From Ophiobolus disseminans (taxonomy: Eukaryota; Ascomycota; Dothideomycetes; Pleosporales; Phaeosphaeriaceae), in NCBI GenBank assembly GCA_010093685.1, contig MU006219.1, forward strand, positions 1,672,465-1,736,464: a DNA stretch of 64,000 nucleotides, given 5' to 3'. Both the position numbers and the translations under genes were made by a program. Of this stretch, positions 33,548 through 44,091 are shown piece after piece (within the stretch, counting starts at the first letter, position 1; every line of letters starts with the position of its first letter). A model generated the notes under the pieces. It had not been told where the DNA came from and made no database searches. It saw only the letters and a list, made by a program, of their open reading frames with translations.

Positions 33548-36500
33548 ATGAGCGGATATCTCTGGAAATATTACCTCGAAGATGATGTCGACAATTTCCG
33601 GCATGTTCTCTCGACCACCGCGCATACGGGCCGAGGGGCAACACAGAAAGGCTTTGCTGGCTGGCAGAGTGGAGCGCATAGTGCAGCGTTGAACAGCAGT
33701 CCAGGCAGCCATGGCGCTTCACCTATGCTGAGTGGGAAAGGGCGGAAAATGGGCCTGGCTGCCACCGCATCCATCAGTCGCGCAGACATCAACAGTCGCG
33801 ATGCGGTTGGCTTGACCATCTTGCATCACGCTGCATCGTCGATGGCTGAAAATGCCGTAGACTTTGCGCAAACGCTTCTCGAGCACCCATGGGTTGATCT
33901 GTATATTCAAGATATAGAGAATGGCTGGACACCGCTCCATAGAGCCTTCTACTTCGGCAACATTGCGATCGCCCGTCTCATCTTGAACCGCGATGCTCAG
34001 GATATACTCGGACATGGTTCAGGTGGATTTAATCAACATGCAGGAGGATTGGTGAAAATCAAAGACAATGAAGGTTACGGTCCTCTCGATCTATTTTCCA
34101 TGACCATCAAGGATCGGACACTGCGGCCAGAGGAGTCACCGCTTATGGATCTAGACTCTGACGATGAGATGGCGCACGGAGACAGCGGGGATGCGAATGA
34201 CGAGATGCGCAAAAGACTGATTACTCCTCCCGTCCTGCTCAATGGCGATGAGGTTTATACATTCGGAAGCAATAAGAATGTGACTCTTGGCTTTGGTGAC
34301 CAGGACGATCGGCAGTTCCCCGAACGCATTGTGTTGAGACGGCCAGACCATCTACTCCAGAGGTTCTTCCAAGAGCATCGTGCTCGACAGAACCAGTATT
34401 GGACGTCTATGGGCTTTCCGCTCCAGGATTCTGGGCCCCTGCAGCCCAAGGGGGTTGTAGATCTTCCCACCCAAATCCGTAACACTCCTATCGTTATTCA
34501 GGACGTACAGATGTCGAAGTTACACACCGCCGTACTGACGACTGATCCCATCTCCAACTTGTACATGTGTGGCCACGGACCCGGGGGTCGATTGGGAACT
34601 GGAAGTGAGATGACCAGGTACCAGTTCACTTGCATCGAAGGTGGTGGCCTTAGTCAGAGAAAGGTAGCTGCGGTCGCTTTAGGCCAGAACCACACGCTGG
34701 CCATCACTGATGACGGCGAGATCTATTCGTGGGGGAACAATGCCTTTGGCCAGCTCGGGTATGCTCTTCCGAAACCCGCGCTGAAGGATGATGATCCGAT
34801 CTCCACGATTCCGCGACAGATTTTCGGACCACTGAAACGTGAACTTGTCGCTGGTATTGCTGCATCTCGTATCCACTCCGTGGTGCATACGACCACTTCT
34901 CTGTACACGTTTGGTAAGAACGAAGGACAGCTGGGTATTGTTGACTCAGATGCTCGCTCGCTCGAGATGCAAGTCATCCCGCGCAAAATTGCTGCGTCTC
35001 TGTTCTCAAGTCCTATATTGTCGGTATCTGCTATAGATGGTGCTTCGATCTGTCTACTAGAGAGTCGCGAGGTTTGGGTATTTGCGAACTACGGCTATTC
35101 CAAGCTGAGCTTTGACCTGGACGGCTTTACCAGCAACTTTCTCAAGGAAAGCTGGTCGACAACGTGGTACGATACCACTCCGAACAAGATCAAGAAGATC
35201 ACCTCTGGTGGCGACACAATCTGTGCGCTTTCGACTTCTGGCCAAGTCTTCACTGTAGCGGTCAGCCGGCGTGCCGAGGGTTCTCAGGATGCGAACACCT
35301 CAACGACAAATCCAAAGCAAATCCGGGGGGCTCTTTCTGCGCCGTACCGTATATGGTCCTCTCAAAAGAGTCACATGGCTGCGAGGGATGTCGACGTGGA
35401 CCAGGACGGCTCTATCATCCTCACCACAGAAGTGGGCAGCGTGTGGAGGCGTACGAAGAGGGCGACCATCAAGAATGCGAACATCACTGGCGCAGCCGAA
35501 ATCAAACCCAAGGACTACAAATTTCAACGCGTAGCTGGACTGACTCGTGTGATTGCGGTTCGCGCCTCAGCAGTCGGAGCCTATGCTGCGATACGGAAGG
35601 ATTGCGATGTCACTAGAACCCAGGTTGGCGTCGATGAGCTCAGTATTTGGGACGATCTTTCGCCCCTCCTTTCCTTTCACAAGCTGGCGAACTTTGAGGA
35701 GGCTTCTGATGACGAAGAGCCAACACCACGATTCTGGACTCGTCCCTCAGAGTCTCAAGCCCTCCGTAAGCGCGTGCTGAAGTCTAAGGATTTGGAGAAG
35801 GAGGTATCAGACATACTGCAACAAGCTTCAACCACCACCGAACATACCTACGACGTTCTGCTAGGCACCACCACTTCCGACGTCTACCTCCCGCTACACG
35901 AGTGCATTCTTTCTGGACGCACTCGCATCCTGCGCAGTGCCATGCTCGATTATCGTGCACGAGACGACGAAATCGTCCTGCCTGATTTGCTCACCATCAA
36001 GAAGCACGGCGAAAATACTCTAGTCCTCTTCCATGGCGTGGATTTCTTGACAGTCTTTAATTTCGTCCTTTATCTATATACGGACTCGGTGATTGATTTC
36101 TGGAACGTCACTCGACATTACCCTACACTAGCGTATCGGTACCGCACCATCCGAACAGAACTCATGAAAGTGGCGTCCCGTCTGGAGATGAAGCAGCTCG
36201 AGCCAGCTGTACGCCAGATGGTGAATCCCCGAAGGTCCCTACATATGGACATGGAATTGGCGATCAAAGAGACTTCGTTTTTTGAAAGCGGCGATTTCGT
36301 TGTCGATCTCGCTGACGGTGAGATGGTCCTTCACTCAGACATTGTCTGTCAGCGTTGTCCGTTCTTCGAAGGTCTGTTCAGAGGTCGCGCTGGAGGCCAA
36401 TGGTTGGCTGGGCGACGTACCGAGGATTCGGCGCTCGTTCGAGTCGATCTGACACATGTCGATACTCATCTATTCCAACTCGTCGTCCGCCATCTTTATA

Positions 36501-38527
36501 CCGACGCCGGCGAGGAGATTTTCGAAGACGTCACAAGCGAAGATCTCAACGACTTTCTGGCACTGGATGAGCTTTTGGACCATGTCATGGACGTCATGTC
36601 TGTCGCAAACGAACTCATGCTTGACCGTTTCACGCAAATTTGCCAGAGGGTGATTGGTCGTTATGGTGAGTAATTTCAATAACTAACGATGTACATGTGC
36701 TAACCACAATTTAGTCAACGCTCGAAACGTTTGTTCCCTGCTGATGGCAGTCGCACCAAGCTCAGTTGCGGAGTTTAAAGACGCCGCTCTTGAGTATGTG
36801 TGTCTGAGCTTGGAATCGGTAATACAAAACGGGTAACCTTTGTGTCTGATATGGAAGAACGTTGTCTAACATTGCCCAGATCTTTAGATGAACTCGATGA
36901 TGATCTCCTGCTAGAGCTCAACCAGGTCGCACACGAGAACCAGCTCGCATATCTGCCTTTTGCAAGGAGCGGCCGTGCCGAAGCTCTGCTGTTCGAACGC
37001 TATCCAGAGCTCGCGGAGAGGATTGAACGGGGCAAACGTGCCAAGATTGATGCTATCGTTCTTTCCAACAAATACGCAGATAGTGAAATCTTCTCAACGT
37101 CCTTCAGAGCACAAAGTCTAGAAGAGGTGGCTGCGTCACCGTTGCGACAGAGAACGAAAAGGAGAGCATCGAAGGACGCTAAAAGTCCAAAGCTGACGCC
37201 GGCACTCAAGGGCAAGGGCTCGGTCCAAGATCTTATGTTCGAAATGTCAGATGGGGAGAATGATGAAAGTCCTTTGGAGAAGATCAAGCCTCCTCGCTTC
37301 TCCGAGGGTCCTCCTGACGATAGTCACCACGACAGCCCACTCGGTTCTCCAGAGGCGCCGTGGTCTAATCACCATCAATCTCGACCTTCCTTGGGCGACA
37401 TCGGCAAAGACCTGGATATCCCTCCACAATCTGTCAGCCCACTGCCACCACCGGCGGTTCAAGCAGTGCGTCCATCTGGACAGCCTTGGGGCTCTGCACC
37501 CCTCTCTGGTGCTAAGTTGGACCTCAAGGATATTATGGCGCAGACCTCGCCGTCTACGCCTTCAAATCTGACTTTGGGGCTGTCACGAAGGGAGAGTGAG
37601 CAGACAGCTTCAGCTTCACATGCGAAGCTGTCACAGAAGGAGCGCAAGCGAATGCAGCAGGCTCAGCAGCTCGGTACACCGATTGAAAAACCACAGCCAG
37701 CACCACCGGCTGTATCGCCGTGGCAAGCAAGTGCTCATCGCAAACCGAGTAACAGCCCAGCCATTGCAGCACCTCAACCTTCGCCTTCGTCCAAGCCATC
37801 CCCTCAACCTACCCGAGCACCGAGCACGCCGCAGCTCACCATGCGACAAACTATCGCGAACAACGGTGGGTCTTCAAAGCAGAAGGGAAAGCGATCAACA
37901 TCACTAGCCACTCCTGAAGTCTCTGGTGCTGCGTCACCCAAACGGCCTGCTGCAAACGAGAGGGGCATGTCAGTATCAACCGACCCCATCCCCACTCCGC
38001 GCTCAGTCCGCCATATCCCGCTCCCCCAGCACTCCCTCACCTCTCCCAGCCAGCATCTCAGCATGATGGAAATCCTCTCGCTCCAAGAAGCAGAAAAAAC
38101 ATCCATCCGCGACGCAGCAGCCAAACGCAGCCTCCAGGAAATCCAACAAGAACAAGAGTTCCAGGCCTGGTGGGACGAAGAAAGCAAGCGCGTCATCCAC
38201 GAAGAAGAACAGCGTAAACGAGCTGAGGAACGAGCTGTGAAGAATGCGACAAGGGGGAGGAGTAAGCCTCGTGGAGCGCGTGGGGGGAAAGGGAAAGATG
38301 GGATGGAGGGGAAGGATGGTGAGAGGGGGAAGGGGAGTAGGGATGTGGGGCAAGGACCAGTGGCGCCGAGTACTGCTGCGCCTAAAAATGATGGTGCGGA
38401 TAGAGGGAGGGGTCGTGGACGAGCACAGCGCGGTGGGAGAGGCGGGCCGAGGGGTGGGCGGATGCAGGGACGACGGGGCGATGCTGCGGCGGTAGAGGGG
38501 GCGCGGGAAGCAGCGCATGAGCATTGA
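33548..38527 (+). CDS. ankyrin-RCC1-BTB protein, IBTK / fission-yeast Btb3 type
   Basis: Exons 33548-36665, 36715-36832 and 36880-38527 give about 1627 aa. Proteins of this layout act as substrate adaptors for Cullin-3 ubiquitin ligases (family knowledge: IBTK, Btb3). Domains in order: ankyrin repeats at about 80-165 (VGLTILHHAASS, GWTPLHRAFYFGNIAIARLI); an RCC1-type propeller at about 230-560 (EVYTFGSNKNVTLGFGDQDD, MCGHGPGGRLGTG, IYSWGNNAFGQLGY, LYTFGKNEGQLGI); a first BTB at about 767 (YDVLLGTTTSDVYLPLHECI); and a second BTB at about 914 (GDFVVDLADGEMVLHSDIVC). A BACK-like helical part follows the second BTB across the introns. The last 450 residues are disordered, with a short helical QEFQAWWDEESKRVI segment and an RG/RGG-rich tail, which may bind RNA (inference). 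The N-terminus MSGYLWKYYLEDDVDNFR is typical of the family. Confidence 0.92.
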
Positions 38528-38700
38528 GTGGTGAGAATGGATGTAGTATTGCATTTGCGTTGGCATTTGTATTGGTATTGGCATAGAATTGACCTGAAGT
38601 ACTCTCACCTTTTAGTTTGGTATAAAAAGAGGTTCAAAAGCACATACGCGATGAGTAACGTGGCTTTCGACAGACGCGTGTGGTGTAAGATGAGATGCAC
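38528..38700. other. 3' flank leading into the tandem array
   Basis: TG-rich 3' region of the IBTK-like gene (repeated GGCATTTGTATTGG words), then the edge of the array. Confidence 0.4.
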
Positions 38701-40130
38701 TAGCGCCTCTGTGGAGGTATAAACCCCTTCTCGTTCCTCCTCTCTTTCCTTGCATTTATCATCATTCATGGTGCGTCTCGCATGTTCGAGAAAGCTCATA
38801 ACCAACGTCTTGGTGTCGAAAAGAAGTGGGAGATTAAGGCATGTGCTGGTGCTGTGTTGCACGTTGAAAAGTCTCACCGGAAAGTCAGTATGTCTCGTTC
38901 TGTCTGGTGTTTTGCTGAAATATGTGAGGATGATTTTTGTTTGTGAATTCAGGGGTTGAATTGGGAGGAGTTTGAAAGAGAGGAGAATAGTAGTGCATGC
39001 TTGCTGTTCCAGACTGTGGAGAGGGCATAAATTCTCTCTTGTTCCTGCCCTTCCTTGCTTCATCATCTATCGCGCGTCTTGGACGTTCGAAAGGACGACC
39101 GATCGTATGCATGGGTTCGGAAATTCAGAGCTAAAAGAAAATATGTGCTGGTGGGGTGTTGCGTGTCGGAAAGTCACCTTCGATCACTAGATGTCGGCTT
39201 TTTTTCCTGGAAAGCGCAAAGGTATTGCTTCTGGGAATGTCAAGATATAGAGGTTTGGGAGAAGCTTAAAAGAAAGGAGAACAGTAGGTCATGGGCGCGG
39301 TGGTAGACTGTGGTGGGGTATAAATTTGTCAGATATGAGGTAGATTTGGGTTGAAGGGAACGGAGTTGAACATAGCACGTTCCATAGACCCCCTAGGACT
39401 AGGACAGGGTGGCCTTCCATCTCATCCCTCTGAGACTGCACTACATAGACACAACAATACACACGTTGAACCCCAACACTTATTATCCTCATCAGAACCC
39501 TGTTATCTGACAAAACTAACTCTCGTTCCTTCTCTCTCTTTCCTCGCTTCATTATCTATTATACGTCTTCGTTCTAGCAACCAAAAAAGGTAAGTACCGC
39601 CATATGTCCGAAAACTGGATACCAGAGAAGTGGATGTGCTGGTCTCAGAATATCGCGCTCGCAACCACCATGTCGACCGTTTCTAAGTAATCTCTAGACA
39701 AGTGCAAGGATATTGCTTACCTATAGGCACTGATGAGGGCGGATATTGGGAGGAGTTCGACCTCGACAAGAACATCCCGAGGTCGATACATGTTCTCGGC
39801 CTTGGAGGACTTGTTTGAGATAGAGATATAAAGTCTTTCTCGTTTCTCTGTTGCCTTCTTGCATCATCCATCGTGCGTCTTAGACGTTTAAAACAGTCAT
39901 GGACCGCTTTGATAGTGTCGAAGCCCAAAGATGAAGCGCTAATCTGCTAGTGCTGTGTGCCTGAAAATCGCGCTTGCGATTGAAATATTGAGGATAGCCT
40001 AGAATGCGGGTCGATCGCGTGGATCTGAGAAATGTTCAAAATCAACGAGGCCTTCGGCGCATGTCCACAGACTTGGGGTTCGTGGTTGAGGTGGAGCGGG
40101 TATAAAACCTCTTTCGCTTCTGTCTCTCCT
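38700..40130. repeat. degenerate tandem array of about 300-bp units
   Basis: Five diverged units, aligned on a recurring block: a TATAAA (or CATAAA) box, then a CT-rich tract, then CATCATCTATCGTGCGTCTT-like sequence. The box starts at 38718, 39026, 39319, 39827 and 40101. Spacings are 308, 293, 508 and 274; the 508 becomes about 317 once the 186-bp LTR plus duplication in unit 3 is removed. A second shared block reads ATGTGCTGGT in units 1 to 3. On the minus strand the same block encodes similar peptides (FERPRRAIDDEARKGRNKRE in unit 2, FKRLRRTMDDARRQQRNEKD in unit 4, LERRRIIDNEARKERRNE in unit 3), so the array may come from a duplicated small gene. All copies look degraded. Relation to known repeats is unknown. 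Confidence 0.75.
39327..39512 (-). mobile_element. solo LTR-like element inside array unit 3
   Basis: 186 bp starting TGTCAGATA and ending TATCTGACA, so TG...CA with a short inverted terminal repeat. The flanks are AAATT on the left and AAACT on the right, a 5-bp target-site duplication with one C/T difference. On the minus strand it begins TGTCAGATAACAGGGTTCTG and continues GATAATAAGTGTTGGGGTTC, which matches the sequence starting at 40131 on the plus strand. Size and ends fit a solo LTR of a Ty1/copia-type element; no internal region is present. Confidence 0.7.
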
Positions 40131-40270
40131 TGTTAGATAATAAGGTTCTGATAAGGATAATAAGTGTTGGGGTTCACCGTGTTAGTTGTTCTGTCTCTGG
40201 TGCAGTCTCTTGAGGGATGAGACGCAAGGCTACCCTGTTCTAGTCCTTCTTCGGACTAGGGGGTCTACCG
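40131..40270 (+). mobile_element. second, partial copy of the same LTR-like element
   Basis: Begins TGTTAGATAATAAGGTTCTG and continues with GATAATAAGTGTTGGGGTTC, GGGATGAGA and GGGGGTCTA, collinear with the reverse complement of 39327-39512. Similarity fades after about 40270, so the copy is truncated or diverged. It interrupts array unit 5 about 25 bp from that unit's TATAAA box, in the orientation opposite to the first copy. Confidence 0.6.
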
Positions 40271-40598
40271 GTACTGAACGCGACCACAAGCTAAACCGAC
40301 CAGCATTACCACGCACTTGCCAAGATAGGAAATTTGACGAGCCGACCACGCCAAGCACCGCTTGTTATAAGTTGGTTGGGAACTTTCGCCTAGTTTTGAG
40401 TGCCTGAACGGCAGTAAGCATGAAGAATGTTGAAATGAGAAAGTTTACGTAAGAATTGTTGTTATTTCAGAGTGAGATGCAGCGTTAAGTACTCTGTTTA
40501 CCAGCCACCTGTGTTGAAGAAGATGAGTTGAGTTAACAAGTGCTGGATTGATCTTGGCAAAGGAAGAAACTATATACCCAAACAATAGCCTATTGCGC
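40271..40598. other. accessory intergenic
   Basis: No gene recognised. It may be the remaining part of the LTR-like copy; a TTAACA at about 40538 could be its end, but there is no target-site duplication to support that. Confidence 0.35.
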
Positions 40599-41288
40599 CT
40601 ACCTCACCTGAGATAGCAGCTCCCCTGCTGCTTCTGATTGTCCGAGTGGTCCCTGCCACTCTAACAACCTGCTCTTTCCATGACTGAGGTCCTCGCAGCA
40701 GCTGCTGCGCCTGATTGCCCCAAGTTCCACTGGGATCAGCTTCAGGCAGAAAGATTCGGACGTTTGGGCGCGGACAAGACTGGTGAGTGGAAATGGTTGA
40801 TTTGGGCGCTTTACGGCTGTTTGCTGGCGATTACCATTCGCATCCTCTACTGTCTCGCTGAATTCTCCGCCGGTCTGGGCGCAAGTAATCCTCTCCCAAG
40901 CGCTGTACACCATCTATGTAATGAAACGCCGCACGATGTCTCCGCTGCGTCTCTCCGTTTCCACTTCTACAATCTGAACCGGGTGCTGCTGCACGGTATC
41001 TGGGCTGAACCTCTTGTTCCAATCGTGATGAGCTGTTTGCGACACGACAATCTTGTTGGCGGCATACCAGCGGATATATCTTCCCAGGGCTTCCTCGCTA
41101 TTCCCCAAAGCATTCTTGACCTGCGCTTGATCGGTCGACCCTTCGGCGCGGATCCTTTCAAAATCTTGTTCAGAGAGGTGTGTCGTTATCTTGTGTGCCG
41201 GCGTGCAGTTGAGTAGATCGTGTAGTGTAGTTGTGTGGATGGCAAGGATTGAATTAAGTGAGCAGGTGTTTTTTCTTCGTTTGTGCAA
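40599..41288 (-). pseudogene. unassigned reading frame broken by one TAG
   Basis: On the minus strand a protein-like frame runs from 41288 to 40917 (rich in Glu, Arg, Gln; for example FERIRAEGSTDQAQVKNALG). It is stopped by a single TAG at 40914-40916 and continues in the same frame as VYSAWERITCAQTGGEF. A possible last intron starts GTAATC at about 40835 and ends CTCACCAG. The upper part has no ATG. The TAG could arise from CAG by one C-to-T change. An opposing plus-strand ORF with a true ATG (40680-41216, 178 codons) overlaps it fully, and I cannot exclude that one as the real gene. No family was recognised. Confidence 0.35.
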
Positions 41289-41949
41289 TGAGAGTGAGTT
41301 ATAGTAGGAATGAGAAGAAATTTGGCACCCAACCGTGGTTCACCTAGGCACTAAGCAAACGCTAGCTACCGTAGCTAGCACCCTTTGCCGGTCCAATAAG
41401 CTGGATCAAGCTAAGCTACGAAGTATGATCTTATCCCTGCTTCCAACACCAGACTAGCCCTATGCACTAGATTTCTTCTAGGGGGTTCTACTGTTCATGG
41501 ACCGCGTCTAAGATTTGATCTTCTAACTACAGCCCTTAACTTACACTCAGAACCAAGATACAGTATTACTGCTAGGCCTAGAAGTTTATGTCGTTCGCAA
41601 GTCGCTTTTACTGAATATCTATGCAGCAACTTAGGCAGGTTTTTATAAACATGCCGTCGTAAACGATCTTATAGACGCATCTTCTAAGATAACTTAAAAC
41701 AATTACAGATTAGATGTTCCTACAAGCACTTAAATTAGGTTAGTGCAACGGTTTGAAAGCTCGTCCACGCTAGATTGGTATTATCTTTACTAAGATTAGG
41801 CTCCTCACACGCCTTATAGCACAATATGCGATGTTTATCTAAGCCTTAGGCACATTATAATGTTTTATACAGTATCGTGCTTCTAAATTACGTACACTAC
41901 GCCAAACTAGAGGATAAAATGTTTCTCTGTCCGCTTTTCTAGGACAGAG
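41289..41949. repeat. TpA-rich degenerate tract, probable RIP-damaged transposon relic
   Basis: The composition changes sharply. The stretch at about 41380-41940 is rich in TA, TAG, TTA and CTTAG words, poor in CA, and has stop codons in all frames. This is the pattern left by repeat-induced point mutation. No terminal repeat or protein remnant could be recognised. Confidence 0.55.
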
Positions 41950-43255
41950 TTGTACTGCACAAGCGATATAAAGCCCGGAGATTACACTTTACTCTTGCCG
42001 CAAGACAGTGTACTTCTTCAGCCCTTTTCGCCGTATTCTATCTCAGTCAACCTCCTTGGCGAGAGGCTCTACACTGCACATGCGAAAGACGTAGTAGCAA
42101 TCATCGCGACCACCCACCAGCTGCGACTCACAGCAAGCAACTTCGTTGAGCTCTTCACTACACACGAAGATGTGTTACGCCATGAGATTGTTGCCAGTCT
42201 GATCTTTTGGTACGAGAACATTTGTCGACAACCACTCGAAGTCTTGAGAGGAAGATTGATCCTCAAATATCACCAAGTTCCAATCGAAGAGCCCGGGCAT
42301 CACTTTCGACTTGGAAAAGCTTCTCCTACAAGCACAAACGGACGTGGCGGATCTAGGTCACTACCTCTCTGTCATGCACATGAACCTGAAATTGGTTCAG
42401 AAATGGGACCTGAAGTCTTGGCTTTCATACCTCATACAAGACGTTATCAGTACTCGAGGGCCACGAGAACTACTGCTGCAAATAGCGCTTGAGCACCGCT
42501 ATCCGACCATCACTCAGAAAGTCCTTTTTCTCTTGCAAGGCCAGGACACTTCCGACAATACTGCGATGAAGAAATTTCTGGGCCTCGACTTTCGAATCGT
42601 TGGGACGCAGCTACTCCATGGAGTAGTCCTGACGATGAACACTGGAGTGCCCGCTATGCACGCTATCTGCGCACATGGAGCGCATCCGTGGCCAACGGCT
42701 GAGAATCTGCCATTGCGCAAAGAAAACGGAATGCTGGGCGATGAAGGCAGGTGGGTGGTTGGATCAACAGTCTCTAAATGGTCCGGACATGTCTGGGCAA
42801 AGGGTACTATGGAGAGCATACGAGAGATTGAACTAGGAGCTTGGTACATGCACCAGATGAAGACGAGCGTGCAGAGCTTCATCGATATCGACAGTCAGAT
42901 TGTACGCGAGTTGGGAGCGACTATCGATCAAGAGAGTATGTTGGAGGCTCGGCCACGTTCAGCTGGACGGTACAACATTTCCAAAAGAAATCGCGAGCTG
43001 GTAGGAAGATCTTGCTGCTGGATGGTAGCTATCGACCAGGACCTGCAACCCACCGGTTCCCCACCATGCTATCGATGCCAAGGAGTGCACAACACCGAAG
43101 TCCTCCCAGCCTTCTGCGCTCGCGTTTGGAACAAGTGTTGGATGAGGTACAACCTCGTCAGGCGCTCAGTGATCCCACACGCATGCGCTGAGTGCGTGGC
43201 CATAGTTCGGTGTGCTAACCTTGGAAGAATGTCTGGTCGGCGTCCAAACATGTAG
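41950..43255 (+). pseudogene. truncated and frameshifted unassigned gene
   Basis: Two overlapping frames make one protein-like sequence. The first frame runs 41950 to about 42290 (LLGERLYTAHAKDVVAIIAT, then RHEIVASLIFWYENICRQPL). Its sense continues in the next frame (TFDLEKLLLQAQTDVADLGH, WLSYLIQDVISTRGPRELLL) from about 42298. The switch falls at CCCGGGC, where a one-base indel would rejoin them. The 5' end has no ATG and abuts the TpA-rich tract. After about 42990 a third frame (from AGRKILLLDGSYRPG) may be the real tail, a second break. It is hydrophobic/helical in part, without transmembrane pattern. Family not recognised. Confidence 0.45.
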
Positions 43256-43514
43256 ACATCGAACTCTTTCTGAGAATGGTACCTCGGGTGTGGGCGAGTG
43301 CCCGTCAAGGTTTAAGATGGCATGGGAAGAAGAATGACAGGTGATATCGGTGCATTCAATGGATTGCACGCCTTGGTGATGATAGGGAACATTTCCGGCG
43401 GGCTGGAGTTGCTGTTGATAGGCAATACTGCGGAGGGATGTTACGCTTGGGTTTGGTGCGAGGTGTGAGAGGTTTCGGTGAGCTATAGCGTCCCGATCGC
43501 ATGTCACTTCCTAC
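43256..43514. other. short accessory spacer
   Basis: No gene or repeat recognised between two broken coding fragments. Confidence 0.4.
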
Positions 43515-43875
43515 TTATATATCGAACGAAGCCGTGCTTGGAGCTTGGTCACCGGAGCCAATGCTGGGTATGGAGGCATGAGTACCTACGTCACCATTTC
43601 GGGCGGCGTCTGTGACGACATCCTCTTGGTTTTCAATCTCATTAGCTTCCGAGAAGTTGAGTGCTGGAGCCTCCTCGTGTTCCTGTTCACATAGCTTGGG
43701 CGCCGCGATCCTATCTCGGGCATATTCATTGAACGTCAAGTCATCTGCTTTAATGGCCTACACAGGATCCATCAGTGTATTGCTTTCCATATATCGCAGT
43801 GATTCAAGGCCTTCAGCTCTCTCAATGTATGCGCGCTTCGAACGGGAACGTACCTTATCGTTCCCCTCCCGTTAC
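43515..43875 (-). pseudogene. acidic protein fragment with in-frame TAG, next to an LTR-like sequence
   Basis: One minus-strand frame reads SKRAYIERAEGLESLRYMES, then a TAG at 43758-43760, then AIKADDLTFNEYARDRIAAP and an acidic Ser/Thr-rich tail ending at 43515. The TAG could come from CAG. There is no ATG upstream. The frame starts just downstream of a sequence like the 3' half of the copia-type LTRs in this window, so it may be the beginning of a degenerate gag-like gene, but no gag motif (CCHC knuckle) is visible. Confidence 0.35.
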
Positions 43876-44091
43876 TTCTTGTGGGAATAGAGCAGAGATG
43901 AAGAAGAAGGTTGATTGTTCTATAGAGTAGACAAGCAAGATTATATACAAGAGTACGCGTAAGCATATGATGTGGAAAGAGTGGCTGTGGAAGCCATAGA
44001 AGGTACTGGAATGTACCGTGCTCATGTAAGCTCATGTATCGGACCGATAGGGGATCACAATGTACCGATGAGGTTGAGCTGCTAGGTCTGA
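43876..44091 (-). mobile_element. degenerate LTR-like sequence
   Basis: Reading the minus strand it starts TGTCAGACC, has TGTATATAATCTTGCTTGTC and AATCAACCTTCTTCTTC, and ends near CCCACAAGAAGTAACG. The TATA-plus-pyrimidine block and the TGTCAG start parallel the LTRs at 46000 and 62345. The end is not a clean CA, so the boundary is uncertain. Confidence 0.45.

Noticed and set aside
40680..41216. Plus-strand ORF of 178 codons, considered as a membrane (RTA1-like) protein
   Set aside because: Only one hydrophobic segment and no family motif; the opposite strand has better amino-acid composition. Kept only as an alternative in the findings.
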